Assembly (NCBI RefSeq): GCF_003589595.1
Contig: NW_020654810.1
Coordinates: 25,629,618 to 25,693,617, forward strand
DNA: 64,000 nt
Direction: 5' to 3'
Source of the DNA: Hyposmocoma kahamanoa
Lineage: Eukaryota; Arthropoda; Insecta; Lepidoptera; Cosmopterigidae
In this document: one piece after another, positions 22,936 through 35,000 of the stretch
How positions within the stretch are numbered: the first letter of the stretch is position 1
Layout: each line of letters starts with the position of its first letter
Notes under the pieces: generated by a model
The model's input: only the letters and a program-made list of their open reading frames with translations
Told to the model about the DNA's origin: nothing
Databases searched by the model: none
Translations under genes and position numbers: made by a program

Positions 22936-24035
22936 CTCATAAATAGAACGCGTCATGATGGGTCGATGCAGTTCCTAGTGTAGCACAGGTTTTAAACCTA
23001 TAGCAAACACCAGCTCCTACAAAATACTGCCCTAAAGGTACTAAGATGTTTATGTACTTATATTATTTGTCGTTTGTATTATTAGTGAGTATAAACGATA
23101 ACAAATTGTCATCTGCCTCGGGATACTGAGGTCGCAGTCGCATATGCGGGCCGGAGGCCTCGCGCGTTGGCCGTGAATCCTAACGGCTCCCCGTACGGGC
23201 TAATTGTAGAGCGTTACAATTACCCCGTACCGTTCTAATTGAAACAAAAAGTGATCCACCCTGGCGATGGCAGCGTCTCGTGGAAATATTCATCATTGTC
23301 CATCGAGTTTCGTTCGAGTTCGTTGTACAATGACTAATTCACCAATATCAAACAGTGTGCTGTTTGAGATTTTCTTTATTACATAAAAATAAATGTTAAC
23401 GGAGGAGAGTCTCCACTTATACTGTGCGTGTTGTTCAGCGCCGTGATTAAAAGAACGCTTTAAATTGACCCGCGTCCGCTCAGGCGTTTTTGTCGCAGCG
23501 CGCATCTCTTGAATGCGGGCAGTGATTAGCTACAGTGTTGCTGAGCGGTACATGTCGGGTTTCGCGAATGTTGCGATTTCCAGAAGGAGCATTGATGTCG
23601 CGCACCTTACGTGCAGGGCAATTAATTTATAAGTGGATGCGATACAAAAGCTGCACCAGCTCACTAGGGACGGACTCCGAGACCGGCTAATACTAATGAT
23701 TCGTAAAAAAGAAAACTTCGTCCAAATTGTGAGTCCCAATAACATTTTACGATTAAATGTTTGTTTAAAGAAATGGTACAAATTCAAATGAGAATCAATC
23801 AAGGTTTAACAGACATATATTATTCAGATCGACGTTTTAGACGATTATGTGACAAAGTACAATATCATGATCAGATGGAATTATTGTGGCATGATTTATC
23901 TCGACTCTATATTGTCGCAGCGGAGGGTGGGAAAGTACAGTTTTTGCGCACTCGTCCAGGCAAGCAATGCGCGCGCGCGCTCCACCCGCTCCACCCGCCT
24001 AATACACTCCATTTGCGGCATAAGCGATCATTTCA
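22936..24035. other. Intergenic, no gene recognised
   Basis: There is no supported exon. A short GC dinucleotide run (GCGCGCGCGCGC) is at about 23969-23980, next to the start of LINE copy 2. Confidence 0.45.
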
Positions 24036-25070
24036 ACATTAATTATAAGTAAGTTAACAAAACGGCTCGGCTCTGCAGTGTACGCGATTAAAAAAATAAG
24101 GAAACTTTCAGACGTCGAAACCGCTAGATTGGTTTACTTCAGCTACTTTCACAGTCTAATGACATACGGCATTTTGCTTTGGGGTAATGCCGCCGATATC
24201 AATATAATCTTTCTCTTGCAGAAACGTGCAGTTAGGGCAATTTAACTGCCTCCGTGGCCGAACGGTTACCATGCCGGACTGCCACGCAGAGGTCCCAGGT
24301 TCGATTCCCGGGTCGGGAGAAATATTTGTATGGCCTACATTCATTTCTCTCGTGAGTTTGGGTGTAATTTGTGGTTGTCTATCTGTGCGTCCATGGCACC
24401 CGCGACACAGGGTTTCCCTAGTGCGGGGCTATGTTGAGTGTGTGCGTTATTTATTTATTTATTATTTTATTTATTTAATTTACAATCTGGGCCCCAAAGT
24501 ATCTTTGAGAGATAAGTTTAAGGAAATTAACATTCTTACACTAGCCTCACAGTACATTTATGAGAATGTAATTTATGTTAAAAGGAATAGTAATTTCTTT
24601 ATGAAAAGTAGTGACAGACATAACATTAATACGAGGAATAGAAATAAACTAGCTTTTCTTGATAGTCGTCTTCACAAAGTCAAAAAATCATTTAAGGGGC
24701 AATGTATACGCTTCTATAACAAGATTCCGGTTGATATACAAAATTTGCCTTTCACGAGGTTTAAAACTATAGTGAAACAAAAACTTTATACTAAAGGTTA
24801 TTATACAACTTCTGCGTACTTGGATGACAAAAATCCGTGGTAGTAACCCGTTTAGCTCATGGAGGTAGTCTCGATCTCTGATGTTTCAAATAAAAAAAAA
24901 ATATTGTAAATGTTATTTACAAAGAGCAACCCCTAGAGTTTCTTGCTCATTCTTCTCAGGGGAATCTGCCTTACCAATGAGCGGTAGAGTTTAACCAATG
25001 TGGCGATTTCAAGTGTAATAATGCTTACCTATGAAATAAAGATTATTTTGAATTTGAATTTGAATTTGGA
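24036..25070 (+). mobile_element. Jockey-like LINE, C-terminal RT fragment, family copy 2, interrupted by a SINE
   Basis: It starts at the same point as the homologous part of copy 1 (TAAGTAAGTTAACAAAACG). It then encodes IRKLSDVETARLVYFSYFHS, is interrupted at 24245-24476 by a SINE, and resumes with YNLGPKVSLRDKFKEINILT through FYNKIPVDIQNLPFTRFKTI to AYLDDKNPW and a stop at 24841. The 3' UTR continues to AATAAAG and a (GAATTT)n tail at about 25046-25068. Confidence 0.85.
24245..24476 (+). mobile_element. tRNA-derived SINE, copy 3, nested in LINE copy 2
   Basis: The head is tRNA-like: A box TGGCCGAACGGTTACC and B box GGTTCGATTCCCGGG. The family body follows (GAGAAATATTTGTATGGCCT, GTTTGGGTGTAATTTGTGGT, CATGGCACCCGCGACACAGG) and ends in a (TTTA)n tail. 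AATTTA is present on both sides (24239-24244 and 24477-24482) but once in LINE copy 1, so it is the target-site duplication. Confidence 0.92.
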
Positions 25071-25918
25071 ATTAATTCCCAATTTCCTTTACGGCGATAC
25101 TACATTTTGTCAAATCAAAACGTTCGTCCATTGTACGTACTATTTGCGTATAGATGTAAATGCGGGACGCTTTTAGTGACGTCACATATCTTAAATGACA
25201 CACGTTGTTTCCCTTCCCGTTAAAGTAATCGAACTATCAAAGAAAAATGAAAAGTTACTTCGTCTGTTGTACGAAAGGCTTAATGGCTACAAAAGAAAAC
25301 ACTAAAGTGCGTTGGTATATTCTGATCTGAACATCTCAGATCCAGCGCGGCGCTCAAAGAAGGTCCTCGCGAAAGCCTCTCTCGGCCCGCGAACACAAAT
25401 AAATATAAACTGTATTTAGCTTACAACGGAAAGGTTTGCACCGAGTTCGAATCAGATTGGATTGGAAATCAGTTAATTTCACGGCACCTGCAGCGCAGAT
25501 AATCGGCGCAGGCGCAAGGACTTTTGCAGGATGTATTGTCAATTGCATATTACAGGGAGCGGGAACCGCAATGTACCGAAACCAGTTAAATTACTTCTAG
25601 TCAGGGTATCACAATCGAAGTACAATGCAAGAAGCCCGTTAGTTTGTATGCATGTATGTAAAATTATGGATTCAGTGTGGTATAACTTTAAAAAAGGTAA
25701 ACATTGTTTTATCTGTCCACTTGCACACTACAGGGACATAGAAAAGAACAAATATTTATTTGCAAAAATAAAGAAGGAATTGTAATAACGGAAGGTCGAT
25801 CGGTGTTGGCGAGACGGGAGGTTTCGCGTCGCCTCGTGAGTCGGCGGAGGTCGACTCTACGCAGGGAAGGCTTTGAAGGTGCCGGTGCGCATTTCCCGCG
25901 ACTCTGCGACCGCACCCG
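25071..25918. other. Upstream region of gene B
   Basis: No exon is recognised. The 25795-25918 part becomes G+C-rich toward the proposed start of gene B. It likely contains the promoter, but no TATA box is evident. Confidence 0.4.
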
Positions 25919-25923
25919 TCAGT
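25919..25923 (+). promoter_or_regulatory. Candidate initiator (TCAGT) for gene B
   Basis: CCGTCAGTGTG fits the arthropod initiator consensus TCAGT and lies 40 bases before the ATG at 25961, which would give a short 5' UTR. No TATA box or consensus DPE accompanies it, so this is a suggestion only. Confidence 0.35.
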
Positions 25924-25960
25924 GTGTTGTTGCGCGCCGAGCTTGCTGCCCGCCTTCGCC

Positions 25961-26015
25961 ATGTCCGCGCCGCTCGCCGCTCTGCTCGCGCTTGCAGCGT
26001 GCAGCGCTCACGCAG
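25961..26015 (+). CDS. Gene B exon 1: signal peptide
   Basis: ATG follows CTTCGCC and opens MSAPLAALLALAACSAHA, a typical signal peptide with an AHA cleavage site. It ends at GCAG|GTCCGC in phase 1, exactly the phase needed by exon 2. Longer open frames over the same bases in other frames lack these properties. Confidence 0.75.
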
Positions 26016-29000
26016 GTCCGCGCATGCAAATCCGCCGGTCGACGACCCCGTGATATATGCTGTGGATAAACGCCTACCCACCATATTACCTTCCCGGCCC
26101 CGCGCTCCCGCTACAAGGGATCCTTTTGATTTTATTGCCTTTTTGGCCAACCGCCCGGCCCGGCCCGCACACCTGCGACTTTGAGCGACGGGTAGGCCCG
26201 CTCGCCTCTGGGTTCTTGTTCTGCTCTCATTTTTGTTAGCCGCAAATCGATGGACCCTTGTACTGTGACCTATTTAAGATGGCTTTAGTCAAATACGCGT
26301 ATCGTACCCACTTAGATCATATTTTCTGTCGTGATTGTGCAATAACATGTGCACCTCACCGCTGGCGCAGACACACGAGGAAGCGCTGGTAATCAGTAGA
26401 AGCGTGCCATGCAACCCTCGGCGCTAATGGCAGCGGTAATTGTTTATACCTGAGGTACGTCATTGGCATTGTTAACATCGAAAATTGTATAAAGAAAGAA
26501 ACGAATACGTAATTCTTATTTGGCAAATTACGAGCAACTGCATAGTCGCTTTAAGAACACAATATTATGTATGTAGGATGAACAATGATGATTTGCCATT
26601 AATGAATATTTAGAAAGGGCTTAGGGTTTACTATCCGTGTATCGCTTTGAGAGAGATTGAGTTGAAACTAATATTTAAAAAAACCCATTGAATCCTGTGA
26701 CATAGACATAGAAGGGAGCTTTTACCTACATTTTTGCTTTAAAATAATCAGTCTTGTAAAGGTCGACATGTTAATTTTTCAAAGCGACTAACTTTCTCGT
26801 TTAAAAGTCACAGAGTCCTAAACATTGGCGTAGAATCTTTCAATGTGGTACAAAGGAAAACCCCAAGATAGAGTAACTCAAGTGAATTAATTACTCAAGA
26901 GAATACTCAATGAGTAAATTCCACAAGTGTAAAATCCCTTTCCCGAAGTGATTGCAATACATTAATAATAATAATAGCGTAGCATTTTGTGTTTAAATTT
27001 AATACTTAGGACATGGCAGGATCGATTAGTTCGGTGCGCCGGAGCAAATTGTGTCCTTAGTACAAAAGACATCAACGCGCTCCGCATTCATTAACAGTTT
27101 TGGTATTTTAATTTACCCGTGTTCTTAATGTTTCTACTATCTTCGATGACTTCAGTGGCCCAACATGGGCGTTTGGTGAGGAAATCCTGGTTCGATTCCC
27201 GGTGGGCCAATTGGGAGACGATGTTTCTAAACTGGTTTTCATAGGACATGGAATTCCCAATCTACCTGATTCCTGATGATTGATCGGTAGTCGTCCGATA
27301 CATTTATTTATTGGTTTAATTTTATTCGCAATTTCTATTAATACATTTTGTGGATATTTTCCAAAATGAAATAGGAAGTCATATAACATAATTATTCAAT
27401 AGTGTCTATAAGGCAACGTTCTAAGTATTAGATATATATGATTTTGCGCCGCCTCAACCTACGCCTGCGCCATGACCAAGCGGAGAGTTCAACGCGCGGT
27501 TAGTATTGTTTACACACCAGTGGACCACTTTATTTGCCAACACATTAACATAATACCTACTAGAATGTCGTCTGTTCTCGCAAAAACATTGATAGTTATT
27601 TCTAATTAGGGGCTAATTCTTTTATTAATTTTTCTACCTTATGGTTGTCACAATAGTAAAGCTTTTCGCCCGAGGCTCCGTCGAGACATCAACATCACGA
27701 CCTCGTTGCCTTTTCAAGAACGATCTGACACAGTCGTACACGACTCTTGATAGTCCTGCTGCGTGCTTCACCCGAGAGGCTTCGTCTGTGTTAATGAGGT
27801 GAACTCCTAAGTAACAGTACAAGTGCTTACAGCGAGTACATACATGTACCACCATTCTTACCACTCGTACAAAAGAAGAACAAACATTGTGCTCTTAGTA
27901 GGTTGAATAGTTGAAAAAATATGCGTGACAGAATGCTGGTATTCTATGGCGATAGGGCAACGCGCGTCACAGCGATGCGGTGTGGTCGATTTTGTAGCCG
28001 GGAAATGTGTGCTACGTGTCGCGGAGTATAGGGACGAACGGCACTTGTCGCATTTGCATTATTACACAGGTCACCACGCTCATTCACCGCCGTCGCCGCT
28101 GCCGCCGCCGCCGCCCGCCCACCTCCCGCACAATCACGCCGTCCGTCGGGACAGTACATCACCGCTAAAACGTATCACCACATCTACTTAATAGTATTTT
28201 AAAATTATAGTTATTGTGTATTTATTTAATTAACAGCATTACACACCGCTTCTCGTTTTCGTTACCGAGCAGACACTGACTAATACAAAATGGGCTAATA
28301 CTTACTTACTTACTTCAGTCTGTCGGTCCTGAACTGGAATCGACGGAATAATACTACCCACTCGAGCTTTATCCTCGACGCCAGTTCGCTCTCCACTACG
28401 ATACTCCATTATCCGCAGTCGATGTTTACAAACATAACATAATATATAATTTTTATAATATATAAGCTTTTAATGATTTATGCATTTTAATGACGGTAAA
28501 TCATTCAAACTCCCAAGACTTATTTTAATCGTAAGACCGTTCCATTGATATGGAGATAACCGCTCAGTTAATGCATAAGTGCCAGCGTGAAATACCAAAA
28601 CCACGTCAAGTACTCGCTTCAAGAAATTGTTCAAGGAAAGAACGGAACGTAAAGATAAAATCAGTTGGCCGAAGTTAGTTTATTTTAGCGGACACAAATA
28701 ACAATGGTCTCAAGTACAGTTAATTATGATTGCGGGAATGTAGGCGGGTCGAGGATGGAGCGCCGAACGCAGACAATAGTGGAAATGCGACCGTTCCCAG
28801 GGTGTCGCCGCCGCCCGGCGCACGGTCACTGGGTGGAACATTTGCTTGCGTTCACTGTGCATTGCACGCGTTCCCCTAACTACAGCGTCGAGAGCCTGGA
28901 ACTAAAGAACAATGGACGCGCAGCGACGAGCTTCGCTTCAAGTAGTATAGCGCAATTGTAGCACGAAGAAGTTCCCAGGCGCGAAGCGCTGGCCGGAAGG

Positions 29001-32000
29001 CCACGGGAACCTTTGTGTTGCCCACGACAGTTACATTAGACTGTACGCTCCATTATCTCTCGGCCGGAACGAGACGCTGCCTGCGTGACGCGTGACGCCA
29101 TTAATTAGTGGTGCTCGTTCTTTTAATTAGAGTTTATTTCAAAGTAGAGTAGCATCGTGGCATAATGACCATCTTAACGTGATCGCGTTCAAATCCAAAA
29201 TATCTTTATTTATGTTTCGTAGGCAAACGAATTACTCTTGAAATTGTCAAATTGAATAAACACTGATTCGTAACGTAAGGTACATGCCGATTAGAAGTAC
29301 CTTTATCATCTACGATATTTATTTCAAAATATCAAATGCAGAAGTAACCTAAAATACATTAGTGGATCGCTACTACTCAGATGCTATACAATAACGTTTT
29401 GAATGCATGAAGTATTTGTTTTGGTATAGTTTTAAATCTTGTGAACATCAGTAGGAATTCATTGCACGAGTAGGAGGATATACTATTGCTCCTTAAAGTA
29501 CCTAATTTAATAGCATTTGGCAGCCGTTCACTTTTCTTCTTGTGTCTGTCACTATTTTTCGTGAATTAGGTACTTCTTTTTAAAATCAAATCAAATACTT
29601 ACACTTTAATTGTCAAGTTAATAACGTCACCATCATTATTTCAGCCGAAAGTTTGAAGTTTCAAATTGATGACGCGTGGTGATGAAGGGCGACTAAAGTT
29701 TGTTTGTTTGATAATGTAGATTTGAATGTGTTGTAACTATTGTTATATATTTATTTAAGGTGTGTAAAATAAGTATGAAAGCACTTTGATCGAAGGTCGC
29801 ACTCAAATTGTTTATTGTTCAGCGCTTCGTTTTGGTGGAATTTATATATGCAGTGCGTATCGACGCACTGGTCAGCGTCACGATAATATAAAACAGAACA
29901 AAAAACAATTAGTAATGTTTATATAGAAACAACAAAAAAATCTGTTTATAAAAACAACAAACAAGCGCGTAAACAAGTTGTTCATAGGTGATTGCTCTTG
30001 CGATTGTAAACATTGCGTGTGTTATCCGTTAGCGGTTGATTTTAGAAATACGCGAGATACGACATCTATGCTGATGTGTGTATAATTTGAAAGATTAAGC
30101 TTTACGAAGTGATAGACCAACAGAGATCAAGTAGTGCACTCACAAGACTCAAAACACGTGCGAAATGCGAGACATGGGTTCAAGGTTGAGCATTGCTTCA
30201 TCATCGGCATCTTTTTTTTGTTTCGGTTATATAAAGTGCAATTAGAGATGCGTACGCTGTAGATTTCCAAACCAGACATCGAAATGATGACAAATTAGAA
30301 TTCAGAGTAGCGCAACGCGAAATAGTTGTTCAGGTAGAAAGGTACGGAACACTTTAACCCATAGTTGCAATGTGTCACGGTTTGACCTCGCCCGCGCCGA
30401 CTTTAATCGTTTCTATTGACCTATTATAAGGCGCAGGCAAAGCGAAGCCGGCGCTTCTGTCTGTGATTCAGCGGGAAGCCCGTCTCTTAAACCAATGGTT
30501 TTCTGATACGCAATTGACAATTGTTCCAAGTGGTGGACGCCCGCCATCGATTCCCAGCCCATTCTTTTATTTTGTTGCATGAGTCAATCGTAAACATCTC
30601 GTCAGGCAATCACGGGGGCGGCGATCGTGCAATTCATTCGTACTTAAACGCATTACGGAGTGACTTTGTGATTCACATGAATTCTCTTTAGACGCTTTCA
30701 GGGAGGACGACGACGTGGCCCTGAAAGTATACCTTCAAAACGGGCGCTCCATCAAAGCGTTGGGTAATCCTGATTACAATATATATATAGGAAATGAAAC
30801 TATTAAATCGCGTATATTTGTTTTTTTCAAACAAACCGACGTTTCGGACCCTTTACAGGTTCCATGGTCACGGTTGACTGAGGTGGTATACAGAATGCAG
30901 TAAGTGGTATGCAGGACTCCTGCATCCTGTATACAGGAGTTTACAAGCTTGACTGTGGGTGCGGTTTCTCCTATATTGGACAAACAAAGCGAAGTATTTG
31001 TACCCGCGTCAAAGAACATATAGCTGATGTCAAAAACTGTCGCGTAAACAAGTCTGCAGTCTTCGAGCATGTCATAGATAAACCTACACATTCAATGAAG
31101 TTTGACAAACCCCAGGTCCTTGCAAAAGAAGTCCGTTATCTACCCAGGATGCTGCGAGAGGCCATTGAAATTAAAAAACATCCTAATTTCAACAGGCAAG
31201 ATGGTTTCTCCGTACCACCAGTTTGGGATCCAATATTTCCTCTAATGAAAAATCCCAAACAGACATAAGACTGCAGTACTAATTAATATGTTTTAGTTTA
31301 TTCTAATTTCTATTACCGTGGTCATGGGACCTGTAAAGGGCCCGAAACGTCGGCTTGTTTGAAAAAACAAATATACGCTATTTAAATCCGGAAAAATAGT
31401 TTCATTTCTTATGTGTAACAATCGCGAAAACCTAAGAACTCGATATACAATATATATAATTGTATTTTAAGTAAACAGTGACACAAAACTGTAATTGGCC
31501 GCTACAGGTTCTCCAGATTTACCGCCGCCGGGCTGTCTGTATGAAGGCCGTTGGTACGTGGAGGGGGCGACGGTGCGTGCGCGGGAGCCGTGCCTGCGCT
31601 GCGTATGCGGCGGGGGGGCGCTGACCTGTGCGCGCCGAGCTTGTGCGTTGCTGCCCGATCCTCCGCCCGCGCGCTGCCACGTGCTGCACCGCCGCGGCTC
31701 GTGCTGCCCCGAGCTCCACTGCCCCGGTAGGTCACTTTGACTTACTCATTAGAGAAATACGCATTGCATCAGTAGCCGAACGGTTACCATCTGGGCTGTC
31801 ACGCAAAGGTTCCAGATTTGATTCCCGGGCTGGGAGAAATATTTGCATTGCCTACATTTATTTATCTCGTGAGTTTGAGTGTCATTTGTGGTTGTCTATG
31901 TGTGCGTCTATGGCACCCGCATTACAGGGTTTCCCCAGTGCGGGCCTACGAGTGTGTAAAGAAAACTAAGCGATTTATTATTGTTGTTAAATTTTAAATC

Positions 32001-35000
32001 AACGTTTTGCAGATGGAGTCCGAGCGATGGAGTACGGCGCGTCAGCGAGGCTAGAGCACAACGACTTCTCCGACGGCGACGCCTCGCCGTCATACGGCCA
32101 TGGTAAGTGTGAGCATCACTTGACCTCGCCGTGAGCGGATGCCAGTTTACCATGATAATTTACGTACATTACGTACGTCTGATGGCACCGGAGGTTTTCC
32201 AGCGTGCGTGGAAGGCGGCGTGGTGTTCGCGGCGGGCTCGGCGCTGGCGTCGCGCGTGGCGTGCGAGACCTGCTTCTGCCTGGGTGGCTCGCGGCGCTGC
32301 GTGCGCCCGCGCTGCATGCCCGCGCCGCATGGATGCCGCGCGCGCCCCGCGCCCGGTGCCTGTTGCCCTCAGCGATACTATTGCGACGAACCCTCTCCTC
32401 CCCTCCCGTCTCACAACCACCACCGCCACGGTCAGTCAATACATATTATTTACTGCCGGGTTTGTGCACGATAGTATCGATTAAAGGGTGAATTTCCGAA
32501 TCTGAATGGCACTTTTGGAGTGATTTTTGTAAAACCTATTTTTCTTTCGGTTTTAATTTAAAGTCTTAAACGTGCGAATAAGTACAAATAATGTCAATAA
32601 TTATTAAATCACAAAAATATTTGAGTGAAATACAACAAAAACGATATTTTAGGTCACACGAATTAGATTGCGATAACACGAATAATTTTCGCTTGAGCCT
32701 CGATGAGAAAAACGGCAGTTATGAGAAATTATTAATATAACACACATTTTATCATTGACCAAATAATATTTAACATGTAACAAACATTTTAATTTCACTT
32801 CTTGTAACAAAATCCTTCTCATCCGTGTAAGGCTATCTATCTAAATTAGTATATTGTTAATGTAACTTTATTGTACAACATCAATCTTTCTCGAAGGCTG
32901 AAGGTGATGCGGTATGAACTTATGTTATTAGGCGCTTTTTAGTTGAAATAACACTAATGATAAGAAAAATTTGAACACACTCTGTATTCCCCAGAAATTA
33001 TATTTGTTTATAATAAATTGGAAAGGTTCGCTATGTATTCGACGTGAAAGTTAACAGTGAAATTCCACGAGTGTTTTTTTTTCATTTCTTGAAATTAGTG
33101 AGACGTGGAAACGGCTCCGTCGAATGAGAAATTACCCACCTTTTAATTTTCATTTATTACCGTAGTCTAGTAGAGTAGTATTTTTATGGGAACACAGACT
33201 CAGCAAGCAATAATGTTTAACAATAATTGTAATAATACAATAGTTATTGGAAGGGATACATTTTTTGAGGTTACCTAAAATTAAAATCAACTCGCAAATA
33301 TTTTACTTTACCATACCAGATTGTGAAGTGGAGGGTACAAGGATAGCAGAGGGCGAGCGAGTGCTGTCGGCGGAGGCCAACTGCACGCAATGCTTCTGCC
33401 TGCGTGGCAGCGTGCGTTGCCAGCGGCTCGCGTGTGGGCCGCCGCTACTCGGTTGTACGCCGCTGCTACGCAATGGCGAATGCTGCCCGCATCAGTATCA
33501 TTGCGCTCAAGGTATTGTATCTGTGTCACCTTATTTCATGTTGTCAAATTCAATATATTATTTTTTTACTAATATAATTAAACAGAATAAAACTTTTAGA
33601 TTCGCTGTCGGCACATTTACCTATAGTGTCAGAAAATTCCCTGACTTTGACGAGATACGACGATCGTGCTATTCATGTAGCTAAATCGAGTGGGCACGAG
33701 TCTAGCACCAGAAGTGTAATGCCAAATACTTCCACGAAAAAAAACACTGCCACCGCGTCAGCAAATAAAAATCAAACACGAACGGTTGCCACTACTAAAG
33801 TTAAAAGAAAAACGAGCGATCCACCATCAGTGGCATTTAATTATAAACCGGCACAAAACAATGCAAAAGCGACGTCTCCAGCAGTAAAAACGACTCGTCA
33901 GCCAACTACGATAATGACTACTAAATTGGAAGAATCTGGTACAGAAGCAAAACTAGAAATTGATAAAACTACGACCGTGCAGCCGGAGGGCTCCGTGAGG
34001 GTTATTGTTAATGGAACCGTAAACTGTACTGCAGAGTTGACATCTTCGCCCACAAACAGAACTGCAATGAATTATACGGAAAAAAATCAACTAGAAGCGC
34101 AGCCTCGGGTGCCATTTTTGAGCGGCATCATGAGTGCTGTCACTTCTGATCCAAACGATATCATCACAGACCGAAATGTCCACGGCGGTTTCGACGAGAA
34201 CGATACGTTTACGATCAACGTGACGAGCCTGCTCAGCCACACCGCATCACCCGCATCACCCGCATCACCCGCCACACAGAGCACAGTTGGCAAAGTACTA
34301 CCGCCGGTATTAGACGACGGTGTCAACATTTCTGCAAAGACGAAAGATGACTACGATTACGACTACAATGTACCAACTTTACCGCCATCACTACCAAATC
34401 TCAAGTAAGTTTTTCATTAATTTCAAGTTTCGAATGTTTCAACCAACAGAGTTAACCAGTACAATATTCACCAATCCTTTTTGTGCATACTCTCAGAATC
34501 ATCCCCTTCGTCGCTGCTGACGCAGTCGCAGTAGTAGACGATGACACATCTAAGGATACGTATCCAAGTGTGGAGAGAGAAGACAAATTCCCTATATATT
34601 ACCCCACAGTCGAATCGAAGGTTACTCCGATTGCGACTAGACGAGAGGACGCGTATTTACCAACACAATACCCAGTGTACGTGGATAAAGACGACAGCGG
34701 AAAGTATTCGAGTTTAGCTGACGAAATAAACCTCACCAAAGTTGGGCACCCTGGGTTCAATAACTTGGCGTCAATTCTGCACGAGTACACCGTGTCAACT
34801 TCTCTGGGAACTCATGGTCCAGAGAGAAGTAAAGTGACTAAATCTCCAGTCAAGACCACTTCATTCAAACTGCCTGCCATCAACTTATTTTCACCACCGG
34901 CTGAAACAGAAGGTACTAAGTGTTTGCTACAGAAATCTTCTTTTTATTATTATTTTAACATAATTATAAATAATATTTACTGTCTCAACTTACAGTTTGA

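Noticed and set aside
24262..24315. Possible tRNA genes at the A/B boxes of the SINE copies
   Set aside because: Each is followed by the same SINE body and tail, and the cloverleaf is imperfect, so they are SINE heads and not tRNA genes.
25704..26239. Open frames on both strands around the first exon of gene B
   Set aside because: They have no signal peptide, domain or splice continuity. The short frame from 25961 has a signal peptide and the correct donor phase.
28704..28961. 85-codon open frame in gene B intron 1
   Set aside because: It has no domain, does not fit the phase-1 exon pattern with good splice sites, and the composition looks like a G+C-rich patch.
30715..30903. 62-codon frame that reads through the exon 2 donor
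   Set aside because: Its second half is Penelope-element sequence. The GTAATC donor at 30764 ends the plausible coding part.
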